This document shows, piece by piece, positions 52,176 through 61,251 of a stretch of DNA of 64,000 bases. Position 1 is the first letter of the stretch; each line of letters opens with the position of its first letter. Under the pieces are notes generated by a model. That model was not told where the DNA came from, did no database searches, and saw only the letters and a list, made by a program, of their open reading frames with translations. The DNA is from Candidatus Nitrososphaera gargensis Ga9.2. GTDB taxonomy: Archaea; Thermoproteota; Nitrososphaeria; Nitrososphaerales; Nitrososphaeraceae. The translations under genes and the position numbers were made by a program. Where the stretch lies: the NCBI RefSeq assembly GCF_000303155.1, contig NC_018719.1, positions 2,769,869 to 2,833,868 on the forward strand, read 5' to 3'.

Positions 52176-53474
52176 TTGCATGTGCAGACTCTCCACGTTG
52201 CGTTCGACGACACGGACTCGCGTACCGGCCGGTGCACAACGCACCTTGCATTCAAGGTGGTGGAGCACTTGAAAAAGGAGGAAGGCGCCAAGCTTGTCGA
52301 CTACCCACTCTTGATCAGGCTCAACCCCAACATCCCGTGGAAAACTAGGGGCAACGGCGCAGTCTGCCTGCGGCTTCAAGTGCAGGATGCAGGCAGAGTC
52401 ATCGACCATATCAGGCAGGCAGTGGAGGAAGGGTCTGCCATCGGCAGCGGCGCCAACCCAGGGGTTGCGTTCCTGCAAAGTGATAGTGTGCCAGCCGAGC
52501 TGCAAAAGTTCAGCGCCCTTGCAATGTGCGACGTGCTCAGCAGGCAGATGGCTGAAAAGGTGGCCAAGGCCGCAGGAGTCCAGTATTCCACCTTTGGCAA
52601 CGGGCAGGGGCTTGTGGGCTCGCTTGGCGCGCTGGGCTGTCTGCTTGATGGAGATCACACGTACGAGCTGATTGCCTACCGCAAGCCAGAGAACTGTGGC
52701 CTGCCGCGTGTTGTGGACAAAGAGCGCGTGATAAAGTTCAGCGCAGACACGTACCCAAACACGTTTAACAACTATGACAGAAACCATGGACGGGTGTTAA
52801 TTACACCTCATGGCGCCGACCCCGTGTTCTTTGGCGTGAGAGGGGAGAGCCCGGAGGTCGTCGCCTCTGCATTGCCAGCACTGCAGCCGCTGGAGGAGGA
52901 GCTGGACGGCTGGACTATCTTTCGGTCAAATCAAGGGACCAACATGCACCTTCAAAACGAGATCAGGGTTGCAGGGGCCAAGGCGTACACAGCCGGCCAC
53001 GTAAAGTGCAGGGTGAGCGGCAAGCCTTACGCGATCGAAGGCGGGCACGTCATTTTCACAGTCGAGCAGGACGATGGCGCTGAAATGCCAGCGGCAGTGT
53101 ACGAGCCGACAGGGCTTGCAAAAGTTGCAATAAAGCTTGAAGCCGGCGACCTGATTGAGATCGGTGTCGGGGTAAGGAAGGGGACGACCAAGCATCCCAA
53201 GATCCTGAACGTCGAGTACCTGTCTGTTCTAGAGCTTGCGCCAGCCTTTGATGTGCTAAACCCGGTCTGCAAGATGTGCGGCAAGCGCATGAAATCAGAG
53301 GGCAGGAACAAGGGTTACCAGTGCGACAGGTGCAAGCACAGGGACGTAAATGCAAAGAAGATTTTTGTGCCGCGGGAGCGCGAGATCAAGACCGGATTGT
53401 ACATCCCTACGCCAAAGGCCCATCGGCACTTGACAAAGCCGTTGCAGAGGTACGGCATCGAGAAATCGAGTTAA
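52176..53474 (+). CDS. tiaS: tRNA(Ile2) 2-agmatinylcytidine synthetase
   Basis: A 432-residue protein from a TTG start that follows a TATATA box at about 52153. TiaS features are the N-terminal VAFDDTDSRTGRCTTHLAF, the kinase-like part with RLNPNIPWKTRGNGAV and STFGNGQGLVGSLGALGC, and the C-terminal zinc ribbon CKMCGKRM and CDRCKHR. It modifies C34 of the CAU-anticodon tRNA-Ile2 with agmatine so that it reads AUA codons, an essential archaeal step. Confidence 0.95.
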   Translation: MHVQTLHVAFDDTDSRTGRCTTHLAFKVVEHLKKEEGAKLVDYPLLIRLNPNIPWKTRGNGAVCLRLQVQDAGRVIDHIRQAVEEGSAIGSGANPGVAFLQSDSVPAELQKFSALAMCDVLSRQMAEKVAKAAGVQYSTFGNGQGLVGSLGALGCLLDGDHTYELIAYRKPENCGLPRVVDKERVIKFSADTYPNTFNNYDRNHGRVLITPHGADPVFFGVRGESPEVVASALPALQPLEEELDGWTIFRSNQGTNMHLQNEIRVAGAKAYTAGHVKCRVSGKPYAIEGGHVIFTVEQDDGAEMPAAVYEPTGLAKVAIKLEAGDLIEIGVGVRKGTTKHPKILNVEYLSVLELAPAFDVLNPVCKMCGKRMKSEGRNKGYQCDRCKHRDVNAKKIFVPREREIKTGLYIPTPKAHRHLTKPLQRYGIEKSS

Positions 53475-53697
53475 TTCTAGGTTGATCCCTCAGGAACGCA
53501 AGCACAGATTTGTAACGGGGCGTGAACGCCCGTATAGAAGGTTCTTTTTCAGGCAGCAAAATCTACAAAGCGGCGCCGCCGGCCACCTGTATAGTTGCGG
53601 CTACAGCAGAATAAATTTGCCACAGCTTTTGCAAGTCGTCCTTGGGCAATGGTAAAGAGAGTATTCTCGCAAAAAGATATGCCTTGCTCGGTATCCG

Positions 53698-53716
53698 AAA
53701 AAAGCAAAGGCTTTTG
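53698..53716 (-). terminator. T-tract terminator after the initiator tRNA
   Basis: On the minus strand, just past the tRNA 3' end, AAAAGCCTTTGCTTTTTT gives a small hairpin overlapping a T6 run, the kind of sequence at which archaeal RNA polymerase ends. Confidence 0.45.
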
Positions 53717-53730
53717 TGGCATAAAATAAT

Positions 53731-53837
53731 AGCGAGGGGTTGATTTGAACTTACGGCCACCTGCAATTTTGCAGAAAGTGGAAACCGCTCTGCGGGTTAT
53801 GAGCCCGCCGGGATAACCTGGCTTCCCCACCTCGCTG
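53731..53837 (-). tRNA. Initiator tRNA-Met (CAU) with a 32-nt T-arm intron
   Basis: The cloverleaf on the minus strand is complete after removing an intron. The acceptor stem is AGCGAGG/CCTCGCT with discriminator A, giving the A1-U72 pair of archaeal initiators. The D stem is GGGA/TCCC. The anticodon stem GCGGG/CCCGC carries the three initiator G-C pairs around loop CTCATAA (anticodon CAT). The T stem GGTTG/CAACC forms only if bases 53752-53783 are spliced out. Mature length is 75 nt. A TATA box (ATATAT) lies at 53861-53867. Confidence 0.9.
53752..53783 (-). other. Intron of the initiator tRNA at T-stem position 52/53
   Basis: On the transcript, 5' exon GCGG pairs with intron-end CCGU (one G-U), flanked by 3-nt bulges UUU and AAG; inside, CCAC/GUGG and CUGCAA/UUGCAG form the intron hairpin. 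This is a bulge-helix-bulge site with cuts after the second base of each bulge, giving the 32-nt intron and a perfect T stem. The position is non-canonical (not 37/38). Confidence 0.85.
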
Positions 53838-53945
53838 TCAGCATCTTGACACAGGGGGAATATATCTCTGTCTGCATTGCGCAAATGACAACAACCTCAA
53901 TGCAACAGAGCTAGCTTTTTATTTCCAACGGCTGCCAAAAAATGA

Positions 53946-54014
53946 CTGGCTATGGCATTAGCCTTGGCGTGAGCCAGAACCGCCCTTTTTCTAAAGGAGC
54001 TGATAATGCCTACC
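53946..54014 (+). promoter_or_regulatory. Fluoride riboswitch (crcB motif)
   Basis: The RNA GGCUAUGGCAUUAGCC ... AGAACCGCCC ... AGCUGAUAAUGCCUACC carries the crcB-motif landmarks: the AUGGC start, AACCGCC, GCUGAU and CCUAC. GGCAUU pairs with AAUGCC (long-range), GGCU with AGCC, and CCUUU with AAAGG. A TTTTTATTT promoter box lies near 53916-53924, so the aptamer is at the very 5' end of the mRNA. It binds fluoride and controls crcB just downstream. Confidence 0.9.
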
Positions 54015-54037
54015 AACAATTGAAAGGATGGTGGGCA

Positions 54038-54436
54038 ATGGGCAAAATGAAAGGAGTCGAGTTTGCGTTTCTTGCTGTCGGGGCGATAGCTGGCGCGTTT
54101 GTAAGGTACAAGCTGGCCGAGTCTCCACTGATCTTGGGCACCCTTCCGGTCAACATACTTGTCATCAATATGATAGGCAGCTTTATTCTGGGTGTGTTCT
54201 CAATCCTCTCGGTGCTATGGAATCTGGACACAAGGTATTCACTTCTGGCAGCTGTCGGGTTCTGCGGTTCGCTTACAACAATGTCCTCGTTTGCCCTTGA
54301 AACAAGCAGCTTGATAGATAATCGGCAATTTGGCAACGCCGCTGTCAACATACTGGCAAACGTCAGCCTGTCGATAGGCGCCGTTGTAGGCGGCAGGTCT
54401 ATAGCAAGCGTACTCCTAATGAAAGGAGGCATGTAG
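54038..54436 (+). CDS. crcB: Fluoride channel CrcB/Fluc
   Basis: A 132-residue four-helix protein from ATG 54038 (54047 is an alternative). The open frame extends to 53942, but that part is the riboswitch. Fluc signatures are GAIAGAFVRYKL, TLPVNILVINMIGSFILGVFS and GFCGSLTTMSSFALET. The dimer exports fluoride passively through two antiparallel pores. A purine-rich GGATGGTGGG lies upstream of the start. It is followed at 7 bp by a DUF190 gene. Confidence 0.93.
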   Translation: MGKMKGVEFAFLAVGAIAGAFVRYKLAESPLILGTLPVNILVINMIGSFILGVFSILSVLWNLDTRYSLLAAVGFCGSLTTMSSFALETSSLIDNRQFGNAAVNILANVSLSIGAVVGGRSIASVLLMKGGM

Positions 54437-54443
54437 TAGTAGG

Positions 54444-54758
54444 ATGGTAGCCAAAAAGATGTGGACTCTGACCATCAGGATAAAAAAGAACGACGAGCTG
54501 CACGGCAAGCGGCTGTACAAGGCGCTGCTTGATTTCATGATGGGCGCTGGCATTTCCGGGGCCACGGTGGTGAACGCAGTCGACGGCTTTGGCAGGCGCG
54601 GGAGATCCACTTTGCGAATTGAAGGGATTTCTATGAACTACCCGCTGATCATCGAAGTGGTGGATGAACAGTCAAAGCTTGAGCCGCTGCTTCCCCAGAT
54701 CAGAAGAATGGTTGGCGACAACGGCATAGTTACGCTTCATGAAGTCAACATGCTATAG
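54444..54758 (+). CDS. DUF190 protein, partner of CrcB
   Basis: A 104-residue DUF190 protein: LTIRIKKNDELHGKRLYKALLDFMMGAGISGATVVNAVDGFG and PLIIEVVDEQSKLEPLLPQI. DUF190 is a GlnB-like ferredoxin-fold family often next to crcB. Its location in the same operon suggests a role in fluoride export control. It is 7 bp after crcB. Confidence 0.9.
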   Translation: MVAKKMWTLTIRIKKNDELHGKRLYKALLDFMMGAGISGATVVNAVDGFGRRGRSTLRIEGISMNYPLIIEVVDEQSKLEPLLPQIRRMVGDNGIVTLHEVNML

Positions 54759-54799
54759 ATTTATTTCCGTCCCTGCCCCTATTAGGGGCGCACACACAT

Positions 54800-55129
54800 A
54801 TGAACGCCAAGTCGCTCAAGGACATCGACTTTGAAAAGCGCAACGGGCTCTTGCCAGTCATCGTGCAGGACAGAAAGACCAAGGACATTCTGATGCTGGC
54901 ATATGCTAACAAAGAAGCGCTAGCCAACACGGCCAAGACTGGCAACGCTTGGTTCTGGAGCACGTCGCGCAACAAGCTCTGGATGAAGGGCGAGGAGTCT
55001 GGCAACGTCCAGCCAGTGCATGAAATACTGGTCGACTGCGACTCTGACGCCATACTGTACATGGTCGATTCGGACAAGCCGGCCTGCCACACCGGTAACA
55101 GATCATGCTTCCATAACGTGCTAAAATAG
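54800..55129 (+). CDS. hisI: Phosphoribosyl-AMP cyclohydrolase
   Basis: A 109-residue HisI of histidine synthesis. It shows LLPVIVQDRKTKDILMLAYANKEAL, WFWSTSRNKLWMKGEESGNVQPV and the zinc/catalytic region VDCDSDAILYMVDSDKPACHTGNRSCFHN. It opens the adenine ring of phosphoribosyl-AMP. The HisE part is not fused. No other his genes are adjacent. Confidence 0.95.
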   Translation: MNAKSLKDIDFEKRNGLLPVIVQDRKTKDILMLAYANKEALANTAKTGNAWFWSTSRNKLWMKGEESGNVQPVHEILVDCDSDAILYMVDSDKPACHTGNRSCFHNVLK

Positions 55130-55295
55130 TTACAAAAAATGCAATAAAATTGGATGACAGCGCGCTCTTGGTACGATTTTTGCAGAAAACGGATAGTTAA
55201 GCTATACAATATATATGTATGAAAAAGTTTAGTAATACTAAAATGGTGCTTAGCGAAGTTTTAATCACATACCTGTTTCTGGAGAGTAGAAAATC

Positions 55296-56519
55296 ATGGG
55301 CAGTATCAGATCGCTAAGGTGCAGGGAATGCGGCAGAGAGTACGAGCCACAGTTCCGCTACGTTTGCGAAGAATGTTTTGGTCCTCTGGACGTCACGTAC
55401 AACAAGGAGCTGTCGATAAACAGGCACACTTTTGAGTCAAGGGAAAAGACCTACTGGCGCTACTTTGAGCTACTTCCAATTGCTGACAAGAGCAACATCG
55501 TCAGCCTGAACGCTGGGCTCACCCCGCTGCAAAATGCGGACAAGCTGGGTGAAAAGCTCGGCCTGAAAAACCTGTTTATCAAGAATGACTCGGTCAACCC
55601 CACTTTTTCGTTCAAGGACAGGCCCGCCGGCGTCGCCGTGTCAAGGGCCAAGGAAACGAAGCTAAAGGCGGTGGGCTGCGCGTCCACCGGCAACTTGGCA
55701 GCTGCGACAGCGGCTCATGCGGCCAAGGCTGGCCTGCCGTGCTACATTTTCGCCCCATCTGATATCGAGCACGTCAAGATAGCGCAGGCGCTGTCGTACG
55801 GCGCAGAATTTGTCGCGGTGGAGGGCACATACGATGACGCAAACAGGATCGCATCTATCATTGGCGACAAGAAGGGCATAGGCGTGGTCAACATCAATAT
55901 GAGGCCATACTATGTCGAAGGGTCAAAGACGCTCGCCTACGAGGTGGCCGAGCAGCTGGACTGGCGTGTGCCAGACAGCCTGATAATCCCAGTTGGAAGC
56001 GGCGCAATGCTCAACGCAATATGCAAGGGCTTTGAGGAGCTCCACGCTCTCGGGGTCATCGACAGTCCCAAGAGCATGAAGGTGATCGCTGCGCAGCCAC
56101 ATGGGTGCGCACCCGTGGTTGACGCATGGAAGCGCAACAGCGACGAAGTAATCCCAGTGGAGCGGCCGGAGACCATAGCAAAGAGCCTCGCCATTGGCGA
56201 CCCCGGTGACGGCATTTACGTTCTGAAAAGGCTGAAGCAGTACAACGGGTTTGCAGAGGAGGCAAACGACCAAGAAATCGCCGACGGCATCATGCTGCTT
56301 GCCCAGACCGAGGGCATATTCACAGAGCCGGCGGGCGGCGTATCAGTCGCAGTGCTGAGAAAGCTCGTAGAAGAGGGCAAGATACAGAAAGACGAGCGCA
56401 CGGTCTGCTATGTCACTGGCAACGGTCTGAAAGCCACAGAAGCGATTATAGGTCTGCTGCCGAAATTGAATGCTGTCAAGCCAGACGCGACCGAAGTCGC
56501 GGCAATGATAAGGGGATAA
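55296..56519 (+). CDS. thrC: Threonine synthase
   Basis: A 407-residue PLP enzyme of fold type II. It has an N-terminal zinc ribbon (CRECGREYEPQFRYVCEECFGPL), the PLP-lysine motif NPTFSFKDRPAGVAVSRA, CASTGNLAAATAAHAAKAGL and PVGSGAMLNAICKGF. It converts O-phosphohomoserine to threonine. The zinc ribbon is typical of archaeal and cyanobacterial forms. It is 8 bp upstream of a MoaD-E1 fusion gene on the same strand. Confidence 0.93.
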   Translation: MGSIRSLRCRECGREYEPQFRYVCEECFGPLDVTYNKELSINRHTFESREKTYWRYFELLPIADKSNIVSLNAGLTPLQNADKLGEKLGLKNLFIKNDSVNPTFSFKDRPAGVAVSRAKETKLKAVGCASTGNLAAATAAHAAKAGLPCYIFAPSDIEHVKIAQALSYGAEFVAVEGTYDDANRIASIIGDKKGIGVVNINMRPYYVEGSKTLAYEVAEQLDWRVPDSLIIPVGSGAMLNAICKGFEELHALGVIDSPKSMKVIAAQPHGCAPVVDAWKRNSDEVIPVERPETIAKSLAIGDPGDGIYVLKRLKQYNGFAEEANDQEIADGIMLLAQTEGIFTEPAGGVSVAVLRKLVEEGKIQKDERTVCYVTGNGLKATEAIIGLLPKLNAVKPDATEVAAMIRG

Positions 56520-56527
56520 AAGAAAAA

Positions 56528-57853
56528 TTGGCCAAGGTTGAATTTGTAGTTCCGTCAGTATTGAACAAGGGGCAGGGAGAGAAAAAGATCCCCCTAGAAG
56601 CCTCTGATCTGCAGGATGCATTTACAAAAATATCAGAGCAGATGGGCGACGATTTCAAGCGCAGGGTATTTGATCATAACGGCAAGCCGCGGTCATTGAT
56701 CAACATCTACATCAACGGCAAGAATATGCGCTTTGGCGGCGGGCTGGCGACCCAGCTAAAGGATGGCGACTCTGTGTATATCCTGCCGGCGGTTGCCGGA
56801 GGGGCAGAGCTGACAAGCGAGGAGCTTCAGCGCTACTCGAGACAGGTGATGCTTGAGGAGATCGGCTTTGAGGGCATGGAAAAGATCAGGAGTGCCAAGG
56901 TTTGCGTCGTTGGCGCAGGCGGAATAGGCAACCCTGTCATTACCCAGCTGACGGCCATGGGCGTCGGCAAGCTCCGAATAGTCGATAGGGATGTCATTGA
57001 AGTCACCAACCTGCACAGGCAGCACCTGTATACCGACGACGACATTGGCCGGGTCAAGGTAGAAGCTGCCGCTGAAAGGTTGCGCAAGCTCAACCCGACG
57101 GTGGAGATAGAGCCGGTGCCGACTTCGGTCACGAAATATACCGCCGAAGGGATCGTCAAGGGCTTTGAGGTTGTAATTGATGCGCTGGACAGCGTGGATG
57201 CGCGCTATGCCCTCAACGACGCGTGCATCAAGTACAACATTCCACTAATCTACGCCGGCGCCATTGGCGTGACAGGCTCTGTGTGCACCATTCTGCCAAA
57301 CAAGTCTGCGTGCCTGCGCTGTATGTTCCCCGAGCTGAACGAAGAAGAAATGCCGGCATGCAGCACCGAAGGTGTGCACCCATCGATTCTGTACCTTGTG
57401 GCGGGTATACAAGTGTCAGAGGCTGTCAAGATAATCATAGGCAAAGAGCCGACGCTTGTGAACAGGCTGCTTTACATGGACCTGAACGAGCTATCGTTTG
57501 ATAGGGTCCAGATGTTCCGGCAGGAAGAGTGCCCGTCGTGCGGCAGGGCTCGCAAGGAAAGTGAGGTTGTCACAAGAGAGCTAATAATTGAAGAGCTGTG
57601 CGGACGGGACAGGGGCAAGCGCACATGGACAGTAACGCCTGCCGAGCCTGCGCCCATAAATTTGGTTAGCATAAGCAAGAACGCCGAGTCGCTCGGCTAT
57701 CAGGTCAAGACCAGGGGCAACCTTGGCATCACGGCGATCAACTCAGGCAAGATGTCTGTGAGCTTCCTCTCAAGCGGCGCCGCGACGATCGTTGGCGCAA
57801 AGGACGAAGAGGACGCCATCAAGATCTACAAAACGTTTGTAAACGGCCACTAG
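56528..57853 (+). CDS. Ubiquitin-like MoaD/ThiS domain fused to an E1 (MoeB/ThiF) enzyme
   Basis: A 441-residue protein from a TTG start. Residues 1-95 are a beta-grasp sulfur-carrier domain ending VYILPAVAGG (di-Gly). The E1 domain follows: VCVVGAGGIGNPVITQL, RIVDRDVIEVTNLHRQHLY, zinc Cys pairs CLRC and CPSC, and CSTEGV with the likely catalytic Cys. A C-terminal extra part of about 90 residues has SLGYQVKTRGNLGITAINSG. Carrier and activator in one chain may self-adenylate. The thrC neighbour hints at sulfur or amino-acid metabolism. Confidence 0.9.
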   Translation: MAKVEFVVPSVLNKGQGEKKIPLEASDLQDAFTKISEQMGDDFKRRVFDHNGKPRSLINIYINGKNMRFGGGLATQLKDGDSVYILPAVAGGAELTSEELQRYSRQVMLEEIGFEGMEKIRSAKVCVVGAGGIGNPVITQLTAMGVGKLRIVDRDVIEVTNLHRQHLYTDDDIGRVKVEAAAERLRKLNPTVEIEPVPTSVTKYTAEGIVKGFEVVIDALDSVDARYALNDACIKYNIPLIYAGAIGVTGSVCTILPNKSACLRCMFPELNEEEMPACSTEGVHPSILYLVAGIQVSEAVKIIIGKEPTLVNRLLYMDLNELSFDRVQMFRQEECPSCGRARKESEVVTRELIIEELCGRDRGKRTWTVTPAEPAPINLVSISKNAESLGYQVKTRGNLGITAINSGKMSVSFLSSGAATIVGAKDEEDAIKIYKTFVNGH

Positions 57854-60800
57854 CCGCCCATAAATTCAGTCAGGCTGGACTGCACCTTCTTTTCTTCCTT
57901 GAATATCAGCTTCAGCTCCATCGCTATCGACTCCACCCTGCTGCGCAGGTAGTCATTTATCTTGTATTGCTGGCACATGCCAGTCGCGATCCCCAGATAT
58001 TTTTCTACAGCACCCCTTGTCACCGTCTGTACAAGCTCGCTGCCGCATTCGGCGCATTTGCCCACCAGCGGCATCCTGCGGAACTTTGCCCCACACGCCG
58101 TGCAGCGGAACGTCTGCGATGAATACGACCTCATATTGCCCATGATGTCCGGCAGGATGTGCGTGGTAAGAACCATAGCAGCCACTTCGTCCGCATCCAC
58201 CGCATTGATCAGTTTCGCAGTGTCAAACTGCATTTTCAACTTCTCCTCCATTGTGTTGAGAGTGGAATATGCGCTCCTCTGCGCCTTTGTGGTTAGAGCG
58301 TTAGTAAAATGGGTAAAGCTGTAGCCAAAGAACTGGCGCTCGTCGCCTATCCTGTTCTTGATCGTTTCGATCATTGCAGCTGCATCAGCTGCCTTGCCCT
58401 GCTTCCATGTCGCCTCGTAAAATTCGACAGGATATACGCCTGCAATGTCGACGTTGTGCGCCTGCCTCTGTACCTCATGTGGAAGCACCACTGGCTGGAT
58501 CAGCAGGGGCGCGTCCATCAGTCCACCTATCTTGTCAGGCAAAAAGTCAAACGAGAAATTCAAAAACGCGTCCATCAGTAGCATTACTGAATCGGCGTCG
58601 CCGTCGCAGTCCCTGCGCTTGGCCGAGTGCCACACCGGCGACGCGAGGCAGACCTGCGAGTCTGTAAAGCCGATTATCCTGCCCATTATGCCGACAGACG
58701 TGTGAGGGGCAAGACCTACTACCAAGTGGCCAACCAAGTCTTCGACCGAATTCACATTATAGAACGGCTCAAGCTCGTATAGCTTGGCAAGCTCTTCGTC
58801 GATGAATTTCGCCGTGTTGACAAGGTGGCGCGCAGAGTCGATAGGGATAATGACGTCCTGCATCATCAGCTCTACTATCTGGTCAGGCGACACCAGCTCT
58901 TTTCCAAGGTAATCTCGGGTGTACCCAAGCTCTCTCAACTTCTCGATGCTGACCGAGATCCAGGCCGGCTTGAAGTGGGTGAGCGGCTCGTTGGTGGCGT
59001 CAAAACGGATGGTGCCGTCCTTGAATGCGTGCAGGCCGTGCTTTTGGCGCAGTATCCCCTTTTCTAGAGGTTCTGCAGATCTGTGCCGGCTCATGAGCGA
59101 CTTGACCCCCTTGAAAGGCTCTTCCGGCGCGACGCCCAGCTTTTTCTTTGCATGCTCTATCGCCGCCTTGAGCGGATAGTTGGTGGACGAGTAAGTCCTG
59201 CCTTCCTTGCCGCAGCGTGCGCACTTTTCGCCTTCTTCGACCTCTCCCCTGCACTGTATGCAGAGGTTGCGAAGCATGGTTGATGCGCCGCAAGTGCGGC
59301 AGTGCGTTCCAATTGATGGTATCTTGCAGTTGTCGCAGTAGCGGTTAGCGATCTCGGTGTAGAACGAGTCTTCTTCCTTGCATGCCTTTAGTATGTCGCG
59401 GGTGGCGCCCCCTTTTGGCCCGACTGGGAAGAGTACGTGCACGGGCGGCTTCATCTTGCGCTCGGCTGCCTTTTCCGGCCTGCCGACCCTTACCGCAATT
59501 GTGGAGGCGAACTTGGGCCTCACCACGACGCCTGACGATTTCGTCACAAACTCGATCGTATCCTTGGCTTCGACGATTGGACCGCCAAGCAGCCTTCTCA
59601 ACGAGGCTGCCTGGTCGTTGTTGTCGACCCTGATCTTGTCCCTTGCTATCGAATGGGCGACGCCCAGCCGCTCCAAGATATCCTTTAACTTGGCATCGTT
59701 TGGAATTTCATTATCATCGGCCAGTCTATCCTTCAGGTAGAGCGCTTCGTCAAGGCCAACGGTGTCCCAGTAGAAAGAATATCTTGGATGCAGCGGGATT
59801 CCAAGCTTGCTGCTGATATCAAACGCTTCTTCAAGCGAAGGCGCGACCAGCGGGTTTTCAGCCAGCTGGATCAGCCTTTCTCTATTCGAATCAACAACAG
59901 GCAGCGCTGGCAATTTTGATTTGAGTTGCTGCGCCCATATCTCCTCCACGTAGCTTGCAGGCGGCAGCTGCGCGTTATTTTCCAAAAAGTCGCCGTAGCT
60001 TATCAGCATGTCCCCAAGGTACAGGATCTTATTGACCCGTGTCCGGATCCTTTCGGCCTGCTCGACCGTCGGAACAGGCATGACCCTGCCGTCGTCGAGC
60101 CGGACCAGCGGGGCTTCAAGTGTGTCTACAAGTGCTATCGTTGACGCCTTGCCCGGCATGTCCATCTTGATCTGGGTGCCGGCTACAATTGCATAGTTGA
60201 GCAGCGCCGGCACTGCCGGGTGTATCCCCACCGTGGCAAAGCCGGTGTTGTAGCAACGGCCGTAGCGGAGCCTAAAGCCGCCTATCTTTTTGGCCATAGA
60301 AAGCACTGGCCTGCCGGTGATGACTTCGGACATCCTGTGGTGGGCCGCATCGTCGTCGCCTGTCTGGATCGCGCCCTTGAGGTCCTTGAGCCACCCCCAG
60401 CCGTCCAGCTTTAACGTCTCAACCAGCTTTAGCAGTTTTCTGCTGCGGCCAATGAGCCCGTCGTTCATGACCCTGAGCGTGCCGCCCCGCACTCTGTCAG
60501 TCGCTATCCGGCGCATGCCCTTGTGCCCCACCACTTCGACAGGGTCCGTGTCCACGCCGTCAAGCTCAACAGGCAGGTTTGAAATGCACTTTATCACATC
60601 TTCATCAAGGACCTTGAACTGAAAGCCCATGACCTCTCGCTCGTAGATCCGCAGCTCTTCTACGAACCTGCCTGTTTCGTCGTCAAACGAATTTGCAATG
60701 TACTTGCCAAGCCCAGCCACCTTCCTTGCGTGATCGGCAATTAGCATGGTGAGCGCGGCTTCGGTCCCGCCGGCCGACCTGATGGGGCCGGCAAACGACA

Positions 60801-61245
60801 CCGACAGGTACTGCGAGCCGTCGGCGTTGTTTTTGATTGTTACGTCGGATATGCCCTGCAGGGGAGCGACCGTGACGCCTTCTGTGACCACTGCCAATGA
60901 TACGCGGACTGCATTGTCAAGCCGCGTCTTCAGGTCGCCCGACCCGTATTCGCCGGCAGCAATCTCCTCTGCTATCTTGAGCGCGGCCTTTTCCTTTGTA
61001 GTCGTCGTAAGCAGGGCGCGCAGCCTGTCGGCGATGTCGATTTCATGCATCTTGGCTACTCTGTCCGCCAGATCATAGGCTATCTTGGGCTCTACAATGT
61101 CCGCGGCGTCTATCCCCCGCCTTCTGGCCTTGAGCGCGTGCTGGTAGTTCTTGTGGACATTTTCAAGTATGTCCTGTTGGTAGCGCCGGTAATATGCTGG
61201 CATTCTCACATCCTTGAGACGAGCCTCGGCTTCCTCCAGCATCAT
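57850..61245 (-). CDS. polC: DNA polymerase D large subunit (DP2)
   Basis: A 1131-residue catalytic subunit of the archaeal replicative family-D polymerase. Visible parts are the N-terminal YRRYQQDILENVHKNY, LTMLIADHARKVAGLGKYIANSFDDETGR, the catalytic metal site KRRDCDGDADSVMLLMDAF and zinc pairs CDNCKIPSIGTHCRTCG, CIQCRGEVEEGEKCARCGKEG and CTACGAKF/CAECGSE. No intein is present. It needs the small subunit DP1, not in this window. It follows the GGGPS gene by 6 bp. Confidence 0.98.
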   Translation of the reverse strand: MMLEEAEARLKDVRMPAYYRRYQQDILENVHKNYQHALKARRRGIDAADIVEPKIAYDLADRVAKMHEIDIADRLRALLTTTTKEKAALKIAEEIAAGEYGSGDLKTRLDNAVRVSLAVVTEGVTVAPLQGISDVTIKNNADGSQYLSVSFAGPIRSAGGTEAALTMLIADHARKVAGLGKYIANSFDDETGRFVEELRIYEREVMGFQFKVLDEDVIKCISNLPVELDGVDTDPVEVVGHKGMRRIATDRVRGGTLRVMNDGLIGRSRKLLKLVETLKLDGWGWLKDLKGAIQTGDDDAAHHRMSEVITGRPVLSMAKKIGGFRLRYGRCYNTGFATVGIHPAVPALLNYAIVAGTQIKMDMPGKASTIALVDTLEAPLVRLDDGRVMPVPTVEQAERIRTRVNKILYLGDMLISYGDFLENNAQLPPASYVEEIWAQQLKSKLPALPVVDSNRERLIQLAENPLVAPSLEEAFDISSKLGIPLHPRYSFYWDTVGLDEALYLKDRLADDNEIPNDAKLKDILERLGVAHSIARDKIRVDNNDQAASLRRLLGGPIVEAKDTIEFVTKSSGVVVRPKFASTIAVRVGRPEKAAERKMKPPVHVLFPVGPKGGATRDILKACKEEDSFYTEIANRYCDNCKIPSIGTHCRTCGASTMLRNLCIQCRGEVEEGEKCARCGKEGRTYSSTNYPLKAAIEHAKKKLGVAPEEPFKGVKSLMSRHRSAEPLEKGILRQKHGLHAFKDGTIRFDATNEPLTHFKPAWISVSIEKLRELGYTRDYLGKELVSPDQIVELMMQDVIIPIDSARHLVNTAKFIDEELAKLYELEPFYNVNSVEDLVGHLVVGLAPHTSVGIMGRIIGFTDSQVCLASPVWHSAKRRDCDGDADSVMLLMDAFLNFSFDFLPDKIGGLMDAPLLIQPVVLPHEVQRQAHNVDIAGVYPVEFYEATWKQGKAADAAAMIETIKNRIGDERQFFGYSFTHFTNALTTKAQRSAYSTLNTMEEKLKMQFDTAKLINAVDADEVAAMVLTTHILPDIMGNMRSYSSQTFRCTACGAKFRRMPLVGKCAECGSELVQTVTRGAVEKYLGIATGMCQQYKINDYLRSRVESIAMELKLIFKEEKKVQSSLTEFMGG

Positions 61246-61251
61246 ATACCA

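Noticed and set aside
53549..53884. 111-residue minus-strand frame over the tRNA
   Set aside because: It lies across the initiator tRNA and its intron; the RNA structure explains the sequence.
53942..54037. N-terminal extension of crcB
   Set aside because: These bases form the fluoride aptamer, and CrcB homologs begin near MKGVEF.
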